This document shows, one piece after another, positions 12,501 to 22,589 of a stretch of DNA of 64,000 bases. The stretch spans positions 1 to 64,000 of the forward strand of contig CM114275.1 in the NCBI GenBank assembly GCA_050084515.1, given 5' to 3'. The notes under the pieces are model-generated. The model searched no databases. It worked only from the letters and a program-made list of their open reading frames with translations, and was not told where the DNA came from. The translations under genes were made by a program, and so were the position numbers. Each line of letters opens with the position of its first letter. The first letter of the stretch is position 1. The DNA comes from Blasia pusilla (taxonomy: Eukaryota > Marchantiophyta > Marchantiopsida > Blasiales).

Positions 12501-13622
12501 TGAGCTTGATCACTCCGGGCTTTGAACCCGGAGAGTTTCTGCAGACCTCGGCAACTTTCTTCGCCACATCCTCCTTGGTGTGTCTCTGAATTGCATCGGT
12601 CACATGATGAGTGTGGGAGCCAACATGAACTACCAGCCTTGTGTACTCTGACGTGGAGCCCAAGTGGTGGACAATGAAAAATATATATGCAGGACATGCT
12701 CCAACGCAGAAGGGCGATGCCTGACAATGAGAACATCGATGGCCTTCCGGCGGTATGGTGGCACCGACCTCGTATGGAGTTTCTCCGTTCTTGGGGGGAA
12801 TTGCGACATATTGACTCGCTCGTTGCGCTCTAGATACGAGCATGCTGGACTTCTACACTCCAAGGTTCCCATGCATTGGCGGGGGGAGACAATCCAAGGA
12901 CCATCTGGAATTGAAGCACTAGTCCGTTGAAGCCTGCACCATCGATGACAATCAAACTTTCTATCCATACCCTTTAGGCGTCCTCCATCTTTCTTTTGAG
13001 CAAGAGCAGCAAGTGGAGGCAACTCAAAAATGCAATTACCATCGTACGTGGGCGGCAGCTTGTCGACAAGAATGTGCTTGAACATTTTCAAGGCAAGAGA
13101 CAAAAGCAAACTATTGCCTGATACTCGCAAGAGGAACGAGTAGGCGGATAGAGGGCCCGGTTGGTGTCAAACAGATCAACTGAGGTTGATAACATCCGAA
13201 ATCTCTTCACGAAGAACAACATTGTTACGAGCGTGTGAAGTTGGAGTCGAAGCCGGATCTACTGAGATAGGAGTTGCAAACGTAGAGCTCGGAGCACTAG
13301 GAAATTCTCGACCATCTACTTGGGAAACAGACGAATTCAGGGGCAGGCCGTAAACTCTGTATTGACCATTTGCTAGAGGTAGGAGATTCCATACTTTACG
13401 GTATGCAGTCACTGGCCGGACTGTCTCACCTATTATGTCTTCCGTACCGTCCACCCTAACATCCTTGGATACAAACATGGTTCCAATTTGGAGAAGAAAT
13501 CGAACAGAGAGAAATTTTTCATCCACTGCTATGAAAGACTCACGAGCTTGCGGTTGAACGATTTCTGATTGAGGAAGGGCTGCCAGATGACTGCCACAAG
13601 TGAGCTTCACATAATTATCCAT
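9587..13622 (-). pseudogene. Gene A, copy 2: MULE-like transposase with WRKY/GCM1-type and SWIM zinc fingers
   Basis: Exon 1 13622-11626, intron 11625-11087, exon 2 11086-9587. The intron has a CAG|GTGAGT donor and a TTGCAG acceptor and both exons join in phase 0. In order: an N-terminal domain I do not recognise; CSHC...CVGAC...HTH zinc module; a DDE-like region with SFDICYRVL (first Asp), MADNAQ (second Asp) and FHWQQ, the layout of MULE/FAR1 transposases; and in exon 2 a SWIM finger, CSC then 15 residues then CKH. The third acidic residue is uncertain: the expected site at the start of exon 2 reads Lys. Defects: TGA near 13176, a frameshift near 12795, a 4-bp loss near 11860, CAG-to-TAG at 10673, a frameshift near 10405, and TGA at 9611 just before the ancestral stop at 9587. 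Confidence 0.75.
11130..11530. repeat. Hairpin repeats in gene A intron, copy 2
   Basis: About six palindromes of the 27-bp family with altered centres (GGAACCA, GGGTCCC, GGTTTCC). The unit ending GGCCGAGGCATCCCATGAACGACTC recurs about every 110 bp, a local tandem duplication. All lie inside the intron at 11087-11625. Confidence 0.8.
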
Positions 13623-13639
13623 TCCCAGAAATTTCGTAC

Positions 13640-13710
13640 GGGAGGAGGGTGAGAATGAGAAAGAGAATCAGAATGAGAATGAGAATGAGAATTTTTAATT
13701 TATAGTGAAT
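13640..13710 (-). promoter_or_regulatory. Core promoter and GAGAAT leader of gene A, copy 2
   Basis: TATAAATT on the minus strand at 13697-13704, about 75 bp before the ATG at 13622. Diverged GAGAAT hexamers fill 13646-13691. Confidence 0.6.
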
Positions 13711-13869
13711 AGGAAAACAGATACTCCTCACACATTTTTACTGACAAGATGAAGTTCGGTAGGTGAAATTGTCTAACACAATGGATCCAATTTTGTTGTA
13801 ATAGATTCAATTCTGTTGCAATGTGTTACCGGATTTGGGAAGTAGAGACGTGGGTTGCGAAGCACACTT

Positions 13870-14640
13870 CATTTTGTTGGAACCCGTCGGAGTCCTGGTA
13901 ACTCAACAATTAACCTAAGCTAAGCGAAGCCTGCAACCCGTCGGCTTCCGACCGGTTTCACGCTTCTGCCTTACCTTCAAACGAAAAAATGGTCAAAGCT
14001 GGCAACCCGTCGCTCTGTGACGAGTTACTCAGATACGGCTCCTTCTTGCCCGAAGATGCCAAAGGCTTGCAACCCGTCGGCATCAGACGGGTTGCCCAGT
14101 TATCTCACGGCTTAACACTTACATGAAGGAAGCGTGCAAACCGTCTGTTCCCGACGAGTTCCGCGGGTGCCGCACCTTCTTGCCCAAAGACGGCGAGGCG
14201 TGCAACCCGTTGCCCACCGACAGGTTGCGCAAGGGCCTCGCCTTGTTTTGCTTACATGAAGGAAGCGTGCAACCTGTCGGACTCCGACGTGTTGCGCGGG
14301 AAGCCCGCATTGTTAACCCTTGATGAGGAAAGCGTGCAACCCAATGGTCTCCGACGGGTTGCGCGGGTATGTCCTGTTCTTGTCTGAAGACGGCGGAGGC
14401 GCGCAACCTGTCGGTCTCCGACGGGTTGCGCGGGTAAGCCCCGTTCTTGTCCAAAGACGGCGGAGGCACGCAACCTGTCGGTCTCCAACGGGTTGCGCGT
14501 GTACCTCGCGTTCTTGTCCGAAGACGGCATAGGCGCTCAACCCGTCGGTCTGCGACGGGTTGCTCGCGCACCTCGCGTTATCTTCCCAGGACGGCGGAGG
14601 CGCACAACTTGTCGGACTCCGACGGGTTGCTATTTTTCAC
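13870..14640. repeat. Divergent-promoter spacer, copy 2: phased hairpin array
   Basis: The clearest array. Palindromes start near 13931, 14001, 14069, 14135, 14200, 14268, 14336, 14403, 14470, 14537 and 14604, a spacing of 65-70 bp over eleven units. Linkers share GTTCTTGTCCGAAGACGG. The array ends about 70 bp before the gene B TATA box. Apparent ORFs on both strands here come from the repeat period. Confidence 0.9.
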
Positions 14641-14707
14641 GTCCGGACTTCCGTAACGGCCGGCACGTCGCCGTCGAAAGGACGACGGGACCCAACGGCT
14701 AGAAAAG

Positions 14708-14715
14708 TATAAATA
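14708..14715 (+). promoter_or_regulatory. TATA box of gene B, copy 2
   Basis: TATAAATA followed by GGG, about 230 bp upstream of the ATG at 14945; the same box and context as copies 1 and 3. Confidence 0.65.
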
Positions 14716-16159
14716 GGGCAGAAATCACTCATTTCCGGTTTCTCATTTCACGATCTCCATTCCTCTCTCGCGCAGCAACTGATCAGATACCAAGGGGCAT
14801 TTCACACGACGAGTCATCGCGAGTCGATACGAGGGAACGAGAGCGAGACGGTTCGACTGAACGATCGCGAGACAATTCGAGCTTCCCATCAAGGCTACTC
14901 ATCTTCACATCAGCAAGGCGATTGATCAAGCAATTCCGGGAAAAATGACGAGAAAAAATTTCAAGCAACTAAGTCTGGGAGCTTCACTCCGAAGTCCATT
15001 AGGACACCTGCGTCAGCATCTCCAGGGCCTCGTTCGGCAAATGAAATTAGGCAGCAAGAAATCGAGGAGCGGGAAAGGGAAGCGGAGATGCACAACCAGG
15101 AGCTTCTTGCGAGACGTGTTCAAGAGGAGTTCGATAGACAGAACGCAGAGGCTGAGACGTCGCAGGCCTTGAAGAAAAGGATCGCCGACGAAAAGAGAGA
15201 AAAGAAGCGTCTGGACGGGCGTCGGTGGTGAGAGAGCGAGAATTGGCTAAAGCGAGGGGAAAAAGCGATAGCCATTGATTTGCAGCCCTGCCCGTCCAAC
15301 CAAAAGTGTTGAGATGCGGGAAATGTCCCCGATGAAGTCCGGGGACACAATCAACATAGCGGAAACGCCTGAAGTTCAAATCACGGACGATGAGGTCATG
15401 AGGACCGCCAGCGTGGAGATGGTGGACATTGCCGAAGAAGCCGGAGAGCATTCATTCTCGTCTCCAAGCCCGGCGGAAGATATTGACCTCTATTGGATCG
15501 ACGAGTTCCCAGTCGACTTGCCAGCTGCTATCTCAGACAAGTTGGCTGGTCAAGAAACCGACCCAATTTTTGAGCGGGTAAGAGAGGATCTGGGTTTTTT
15601 TTAATTATGTGAATTGCAATTCATTGGGAATTCAGTGTAGCTTATTGATCTTGTCGCGGTTTTGACAAGTGGTAAAGTAGATGGCACTGATGGAGGGCCA
15701 CAACGCCCCGAGGATTCCACTCTGCCGATTGCGGACAATGGAATACGTCCGCAAAATTCAGTCCGACGAGGACATCGCGAAGCTTAAACAATCGGCGGTG
15801 ACATGATCCTACGTCGACAACTTCCCTCCCTTCTATGTTCAGCCTTACGACGAGCATGGAACCCAAGCCCTGGTTACGGAGGAGGACTTGGATAAGCTCG
15901 ACACATTCTGGAGGATGAGAGACCAGGATTTCAGAAGGCAAGTAGAGGGCACGGAATTCAGATGGATGAGGAATCTGTATTTCTTCATTTGGGATGGAAA
16001 TCACAGGTTCATGGCATGGACCAAGTTTGCAGAGGAGCGGCCTAACTCCTTGGAGGCACATTTTTGCGTGAAGGCAGTGGTCCTTCATCCATTCCCTCAT
16101 CACATGGCGACGGTGGAAATAGCAATGCATGCCATGAACAGGTAAGTATCTTCTTCTTT

Positions 16160-16840
16160 TGCAAACCGTCGACTCGGCAAGTTGTTTGGGTCGCACCTTT
16201 GTTGTTGGGATGCTTTTTTAATAAACGCAACTTGTCGGACTCCGACGAGTTGCTCGATTGATGAATGGGTTAGGTTGTTTTTTGCCGAAAGCAACTCGTC
16301 GGACTCAGACGAGTTGCTCGAATGACAGCAGAAGTTAGGATGTTTTTGCCCGAAAGCAACTCGTCAGACTCCGACGAGTTGCTTGACTCGACGCCTTTTC
16401 TTGATGTTTTTTGAAGAATGCAACTCGTCGGACTCCGACGAGTTGTTCAACTGACCACAGGTTTAGTATGTTTTTGGCCCAAAGCAACCCGTCGGAGTCC
16501 GACAGGTTGCTTGACTCGAAACTGTTTGGAGGTTTTTTTAATGTTTTTGGCCGAAAGCAACTCGTCGGAGTCCGACGGGTTGCATTCGGAAGTTGGTATT
16601 GCAAATTTCGCGTCAAATTGCAAGTTTCCATTCAATTGCGCAACCTACCGGACTCCGACGGGTTGCTATGTTCACGTTTGATGCGGACTATCTGACAACC
16701 TGTCAAAGTCCGACGGGTTGAAACCAGACATTCAAAAATGTGAATGCAATCCTTCGGACTCCGACAGGTTGCATCATTTAGATCGTTGCTAGAATCCGAC
16801 CTTGAGCTCTGACGACCCGTCGGAGTCCGACGGGTTGCAG
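16160..16840. repeat. Intron 2 hairpin array, gene B copy 2
   Basis: Eleven palindromes starting near 16161, 16227, 16291, 16356, 16420, 16484, 16557, 16639, 16695, 16746 and 16811 inside intron 2 (16142-16890). The first six are spaced 64-66 bp. Several have arms GCAACTCG and CGAGTTGC, so both sides changed together relative to the CCCG/CGGG form. Confidence 0.9.
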
Positions 16841-19019
16841 GAACCCATGTAACTTACAAATTTTTTGACGGGTTGAGTTTGGATCTGCAGGATTGTATCG
16901 GAGGAGAATGTCACCCACCACTGGATCGAGGATTGCGATCGGGTGAAGAAGGTGCTTACGACGCACGCGGCAGAGTACAAGGGGTTCTTGGGCGACGCCC
17001 TGGTAAATCATATGCTTGCAAAGGGTGCACAGATAAAACAGAAAACTTGGGCAAATAAGTTTATTTCCCAAGATGCCGCCGTAACCATCCTTTGCTGGTC
17101 GAAGATACAGGCCGTGAAGAAGAGCGTTGCACTGGAGCTGGAGCGGAGGGAGAAAGTATCTGGGTCTGAGCGCGCGAAATTCATCCAAGCTGCAGTATCT
17201 GCAACCACGAAATACACGGCGAGCAAGATGCACCGATACATCAGCATTCTCAATCCCGAACTTGGTCCGAAGTTTTACAAGGAGCAAAAGGCGATTATCA
17301 AGCGCCAGCGGAAAAGGGATGAAGATCCGCAAGGTCGGATTGGGGAGAAAATGTCCTTGGATTGCGTGCATCGGTTTGCGGTGTCCGGCATAAGCGAGTT
17401 TAGGAGGATCCGACTGATGAAAATCAGTCTCGAGGGCATAGAGGCCCAGAAGAGGGCGGCATACCATCCTCCGGGTGTGTCCGATCCAGTGATCTCCCAC
17501 TAGCTCCGCGAATGGTTGTTCTGGGACGCGTTGTGGGTTATCGGGAAGTCTGTGCTTGACGGTCTGCAAGCGGAGCTCAAAAGATTAGATCCCATTCCGG
17601 ATGAAGCAAACTTGGAAAGTTCTGTAGATTTCAAGGTTTGGCTCGACGACATCAGGGACAAGCCAATCAAAAACCTAGGATTCAAGACAATGTTCAAGGT
17701 TTGCGTCCTCCCTCAGGCAGAGCTTGACGAAGAAATCGAGGGGAACAAACAGGATCAAGCAAAGAAGAAGCGAGATCTACAGGAGCAGACGGCCGATTCA
17801 ATTCAAGTAAAAGCTGCCCAACGGATGGTCTTCAGGTACCTCGTCCACTATAAGAATGCAGGTACCTGGGGAAAATTACCGGCAGCCTTGAAATTGTGGG
17901 CTTCGCCGCCTGATGGAGAGATATTCTCCATGTACGACATGGAGATGGCGCAGCACATGTCCGATTGGGAGGTGGAGAATTGCCCCATTTGGCTTGACTT
18001 CAACGACCCTGAAGACATCACCAAGAAGGATTTACGAGTGCTTCATGATTCAGTGGCCTCAGGACACGACGACATCCCCAATTTTGTGCAGCCTAAAGAC
18101 TTCTTCGAAGGAGATGCGGAAGAGCAAGCCCACGAGACAGTTGAGTTGGCTTCCAAGGTCCGCAGAGCCAAAGACAAATCCACAGCAGGTCTCAAAGGCA
18201 AGGCAAGGGGAGGGAAGAATTTCGAGGCCGAGTCTTCCCAAAGAGAGGCTGAAGATTCAAGGCCAGAGGCGGAATTGTCCGGGCGAGCGGGGAGAGAGGG
18301 TTGGACCAGGTCCTTGGCGAAAAAAACCCCACCAGAGTCTGAGGTCATAGAGACCCCGACAAGCCGTCCGCAGACTCGGGAGAAGCAGAAGCGAGAGGTG
18401 CCAATGTTGTCCCAAGGAGAATACAATCCATCATCCTTGGGAAGACACAAAGAAACAACGACCCGGACAAGCGTCCTCCTTCAGTTCACTCCTTTACTGG
18501 ATGAGTTGAAAAGCTTCAGTTCTCAAGTGTCAACACCAACCATTGATAAATTGACAACGTTGGGATGGAAGCTCCAACAAAACGGGCACGCTCCCTAGAC
18601 GGTGAATGGAGTGGTCGAAGAGGTTGCGGTGGATATCTTGATCGCTGATCTGCCCTCGGGGTTGCGACTGTGGGGCGAGAATCCGTCGGACAGGGTACCT
18701 GACCGGAATCTTCCCCTCTCTTATGACCAAATCGCGCTATTGTTCTCCTTTGCAAACGCCTATCTGAGTGACAGGGGCTGCTTCTTAGTGTTGACTGGAG
18801 GGAGCGAGGACGAGCTCTTCAACCTCCAGTGCGTCAAGAGGTCGCTAAAGTGGAGGACGGCGCAATCGTGGATCATAAAAAATGAGTACCCACTCCGATC
18901 CGCGAAGAGTCAGATTCGGGTAAGGCTCAATTCCTGTAGTATAATCTCAAATATATATTCAAATTTGGGTAAGGCTCAATGCGTGTGAATTTCAGATAGT
19001 ATATCTCCGTTGTTTTTGT

Positions 19020-19340
19020 CCATGAGCAACCCGTCGGAAGGCGACGGGTTGCTGGCTTAGAGCATCCCATGCTCGGCTAAGAGCAACCCATCGGTTTCCG
19101 ACAAGTTGCATCTTTCCCAGAAACATAGGGAAAACCGTGGTGTACCTGCAACCCGTCAGAACCCGACGGGTTGCAATTGCTTTTGGTTTTTCCCTGTGTT
19201 TCCGGAATGCTGCAACCCGTCGGAAAGCAACGGGTTGCTCTCAGCGGAGCATGGGCTGCTCTAGGCCAGCAACCTGTCGCCTTCTGACGGGTTGGTCAGG
19301 GACAAAACAACTCGTCGGACTCCGACAGGTTGATCCAAAG
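19020..19340. repeat. Intron 3 hairpin repeats, gene B copy 2
   Basis: About six palindromes of the same family within intron 3 (18920-19443), with centres such as GGAAGGC and GGAACCC. Nothing else is recognisable in the intron. Confidence 0.8.
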
Positions 19341-19956
19341 TTACTAATTGAAAAAAGTTATCTAGGGTGAAGCCGAGTTCTTTTGTGACGTGTTGCACAT
19401 TATGCCAAGTTGCTGACATTGTTTCCAACGTGCTTCTTTACAGTTGGACCACTCCTACGTTTACTACTTCGTTCGGCCCAAGCACAATTTCGGGGTGTTC
19501 AAGATCCAGGATCCTATGGATCCATGCTCAGATGGGTACAGCTTAGATAGTTTGTACAATTCCCCCCCGGGAATTTACATGCAAGACGGTACCCCACTTT
19601 TGGGAGGAAGGGAAAAGTCACCAGCCCTCATGCAAACGCTCATTGAGCTCTGCTCAAGGCCGGGTGACTTGGTGTTTGACTTAGTGGGACTTTCAGGGGC
19701 GAGTATCAAAGGCGCCTGGCAGAGTGGCAGGAACATTCTCTGCCTCGAGGGAAGGCACGAACTGTTTCACCTTTGCAAGGAGGCAAAGTCAGAATACGAA
19801 AGGCTTGTTAGGGCGTACAACTCTCCACCAAAGCCGAGATCTCCGATTCCAGACCCACCATTGGTAGTGACTCCATCGTCACTTCTAACGATTTCGAAAA
19901 TCGGGAGGGCAAGGCCGAAAGTAATTTTGCAAGAGCTCTCAGACGATGACGAGTGA

Positions 19957-21110
19957 GTTCAAAGAACTCAACGACCCAGCTTGACTACAGCGTTTGGAGA
20001 AGGGAGTTATTTGATGATGAGGCAAAAGATTTCATAGAATAGATAAAATGTACAGTTCCGAGCTTTTTTCGGATGATATAAAGGAGAATATTTTTTCGAA
20101 CGATGGTGGTGCTTGTAAAAGTTTGTTGAACATTTTTTATGTCTTTTTGAATGTGATCGTCTATGTACTCCGTGGACTTCTATTTTGCAACCCGTCGGAT
20201 TTCTCCTGCTTGCAACTTTTCACTTTTTGACCACAACACCTTTTTACCACTTCCAAGCAACCTGTCAGATTCCGACAGGTTGCCTGATCGGACTCTTTCC
20301 CTGTTGGTCCAACTTAAGAGGCACTCTGGCGCGCTTCTTCCCTTGGCACCTTCCCCTCAACTCGTAAAAGCAGGTGTAGGCTTCTTTTCTTCTCTTAGAC
20401 GTGTTGGATTCCTACTACCTGTGCGATTGCCATAATGGTATTACCAAGGACGGAGCACATATTGATACTCGATGGGTGTCACATTGCAGAGCGTACGAGG
20501 TATACTGCCGAGGAAGGCGGTGGGACTCAAATCAGGTTACATGGGACCGTTATGGTGTACCTAGGGGGGGCCAAGGCTCTCGAATTCGCCAACATTTTCG
20601 ATCCTTGTCTACAATCGGCCAGAGGAGCCACTTGTATCCCAAGACATTCCTTTTGTACTATCACCGAGGAGAGTTAGGAGTAAATTCGTAGATGACGAGG
20701 CTGAAGAAATCATAGACTAGGTCAAATGTACATTTTCGAGGTTCCTTCGGAGGTAATAAAGGACGAGATTTTTTCAACCGATAATGGTGTTTGTTAAAGT
20801 TTGTTGGAAATTTTTTTTGGACTTGTGGATTGTGTTCTTTTAGGTACTCAGAATTACAATTTTGCAACCCGTATCATTCCGACGGGTTGCAACTTTTTGC
20901 TTTTTGCCCACTGCAACTTTTTAACCATTTCTAGGCAAGTCGCCGGATTTCGGCGGGTTGACCGCTTGAGTGATCGGACTCTTTCCTGTAAGACCAACCG
21001 CGCATTGTGGCGGGCTTCTTAACTTTTGGCTCGTTCCCCTACATTCGTCAAACCAGTTGTAGGCTTCTTTTCTTGTCTAAGATGTGCAGGATTCCTACTA
21101 CCTGTCGGAT
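19957..21110 (+). other. 3' region of gene B copy 2: tandemly duplicated terminal module and conserved ORF
   Basis: Two diverged copies of one module, about 20000-20435 and 20680-21110. Each begins with an acidic peptide (FDDEA or DDEAEE), continues through TTTGTAAAAGTTTG-like sequence and a hairpin repeat, and ends in a polypyrimidine tract with AG followed by GGATTCCTACTACCTG. Between them 20402-20677 is open and encodes ILILDGCHIAERTRYTAEE, conserved in copies 1 and 3. Possibly a terminal exon; family not recognised. Confidence 0.5.
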
Positions 21111-21303
21111 TGCCATTTCAGATTCCCAACCTGTTAGATTTTCGTGGGTGCAGGGTGGAAGAAAAACTAGACCCTAAAAATCTTTCCTTTCTTATGGTGA
21201 GCTTTCTTACGGGTTGGGAGGGGTGCAGCTTCTCGGTTTCTCAGCTTTAGGATCTGAATGAAGGGACATCAGTTACTCTTTACTCCAAACAGCTAACAAT
21301 CTT

Positions 21304-21558
21304 TTGGTTCAATTATCCTCTCATGTGTTCACATTTCACAAAGTTGGTCTTGAGCAGACACCATTCATAACCAACAGAAAGTTGGTTATGGGGCAATTCA
21401 GGGGAGGCCATGATGCAGGCAACAATCCCTGCAAAAAGAGAGGTTGGCATCGTACAGATGCGCATCCGGGTGGTCCTCCAACAAAAATACCCATGGACAC
21501 TGCTTTTTGTAGACCGAGACAGGTAATGTTAAGAAACTTAGGCTCACATGGAGAGTGA
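21304..21558 (+). CDS. Small conserved ORF at the B end, copy 2 (unknown)
   Basis: An open stretch beginning SSHVFTFHKVGLEQTPF and ending RNLGSHGE, with a basic segment RGWHRTDAHPGGPPTKIP. The same peptide, with small indels, is read from copy 3 on the minus strand at 31195-30995, and both end at the same stop. Preservation of frame in two separately decayed copies suggests it was once translated, perhaps as the last exon of gene B. No family recognised; not seen in copy 1, whose tail is interrupted. Confidence 0.4.
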   Translation: MVQLSSHVFTFHKVGLEQTPFITNRKLVMGQFRGGHDAGNNPCKKRGWHRTDAHPGGPPTKIPMDTAFCRPRQVMLRNLGSHGE

Positions 21559-21718
21559 TGGAAAAATGTTTGTAGTGGTCTTATGATGTCTACTTTTTTT
21601 TTGCCCCCTGGAAAAAGGAGGTTTCTTTAGGCCCGAATGTGGACCACTACCTACTCTCTTCTAAAGATTTCATGAATTTGAAAGCAAACAAAAATTTCAA
21701 ATATGTCAAAAAGTTTTG

Positions 21719-21821
21719 AAGAGAGGAGGCGGATTTGGCCCTTTTTTTTTAAGAGAGACTCTCCTCTCTTCCTCTCTTCCTCTCCTCTCTTACTCTCTCC
21801 TACCAAAATACCAGCCCCCCC
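21719..21821. repeat. B-end terminal repeat, copy 2
   Basis: Read inwards (minus strand): CTGGTATTTTGGTAGGAGA, then GTAAGAG and a GGAAGAGA array matching the A end, then TCTCTCTT, an A run and GGGCCAAATCCGCC. Copy 3 has the same end at 30719-30800. The outermost base is uncertain by a few positions. Confidence 0.65.
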
Positions 21822-21827
21822 TATTGA

Positions 21828-22547
21828 CGTAGGATGCTGTCGCTGCCGATTATTTCAGCTTTGCAATATCCTTGTCAGATTGAATTTCGCAGACGTACTC
21901 CATTGTCCGCAATCGGCAAAGTGGAATTCTCGGGGCATTCTGGCCCTCCATCAATGCCATTTGCTTTACCACCCGTCACAACGGGAACAAGGTCAATAAA
22001 CTACACTGAATTTCCAATGAATTGCAACATGGGCCTTCACATAACTCAAAGAACAAAGATCATATCTTGCCCGCTCGAAGATTGGGTCGATGTCTTGGCC
22101 CGCCAACTGCTCTGGGACAGCAGCAGTTGGCAAGTCCACAGGAAACTCGTCGATCTGATAGAGGTCGATTTCTTCCGCCGGGCTAAGAGACGAGGAAGAC
22201 CGCTCTCCTACTTCTTCAGAGATGTCCATCATCTCCACGTTGGTGGTCCTCATGACCTCATTGTCCGTCACTTGAACTTCGCCCATTTCCTCAGCTGATT
22301 TTATATTGATTGTGTCCCCGGACTTCATTGGGGACATTTCCTGCATCTCAACACTTTCGGTTGGACAGGCCGGGCTTTCTTCAATGGCAATCGCTTTTTC
22401 CCTTTGAGCTTTTGTCAATTCTGCTCTCCTCACCGACACGTCCAGACGCTTCTTTTCTAAGACGTGTTAAGGAGGCGCTTGAAAAACATAACGTAGAGGT
22501 TAAGGCATCTCCGAGGAGAAGCGTGAAAAGAAGCGTTGGGTCGTACC
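21828..22547 (-). pseudogene. Gene B, copy 4: exon 1 and part of exon 2, rearranged
   Basis: Exon 1 is read on the minus strand (22439-21993: KAQREKAIAIEE to the PIFER donor region) followed by the start of exon 2, cut near 21828. The 5' part of exon 1 (about 22463-22547) is inverted relative to the rest and fused directly to spacer sequence, so the start codon, leader and TATA box are gone. Inverted GAAGCG/CGCTTC stretches flank the inverted piece. Non-functional. Confidence 0.65.
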
Positions 22548-22589
22548 ATCGTTCCGACGGTGATGTGTCGGCCATTATGGAAGTGTGGA

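Larger units (their letters stand above)
14945..19956 (+). pseudogene. Gene B, copy 2: ParB-like/amino-methyltransferase fusion (best-preserved copy)
   Basis: Exons 14945-15577, 15669-16141, 16891-18919, 19444-19956; introns GT-AG except intron 1, whose acceptor has changed from CAG to CAA. About 1215 residues: 1-211 coiled coil; 212-368 ParB-like, with YFFIWDGNHRFMAW (DGNHR codons 15993-16007), the ParB/Srx signature; 369-850 helical, no match known to me; a disordered Lys/Arg/Ser tract; VDILIADLPSG (DLPS codons 18647-18658) as motif IV, followed by a CFLVLTGG strand; exon 4 with SPALMQTLIELCSRPGD and VFDLVGLSG (19672-19698) as motif I, then GRNILCLEG. This is the beta-class order of N6-adenine/N4-cytosine methyltransferases. 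Both core motifs are atypical (DLPS for DPPY). Defects: a 1-bp loss just after ATGACG; TAG at 15678, 17501 and 18596. Exon 4 is fully open. Confidence 0.7.
9193..21821. mobile_element. Copy 2: complete two-gene (transposase + ParB-methyltransferase) DNA transposon
   Basis: About 12.6 kb from the A end (GAGGTGCGGTAAG at 9193) to the B end (reverse complement near 21821). Gene A runs leftward (13622 to 9587), gene B rightward (14945 to 19956 and 3' region), with a shared spacer of about 1.3 kb. The two ends are inverted repeats: GTAAGAG, then a purine run of repeated GGAAGAGA that is identical at both ends for about 26 bp apart from a 2-bp indel before it (9201-9234 and 21793-21759). The left flank is the 3' tail of copy 1's gene B and the right flank a broken copy 4, so no target-site duplication can be read. 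Confidence 0.75.

Noticed and set aside
13870-14640. CRISPR-like array (palindromic repeats at regular 67-bp steps)
   Set aside because: Linkers are homologous to each other rather than unique, repeats vary, no cas-like gene is near, and the surrounding genes have spliceosomal introns; it is a tandem hairpin repeat of a eukaryotic transposon.
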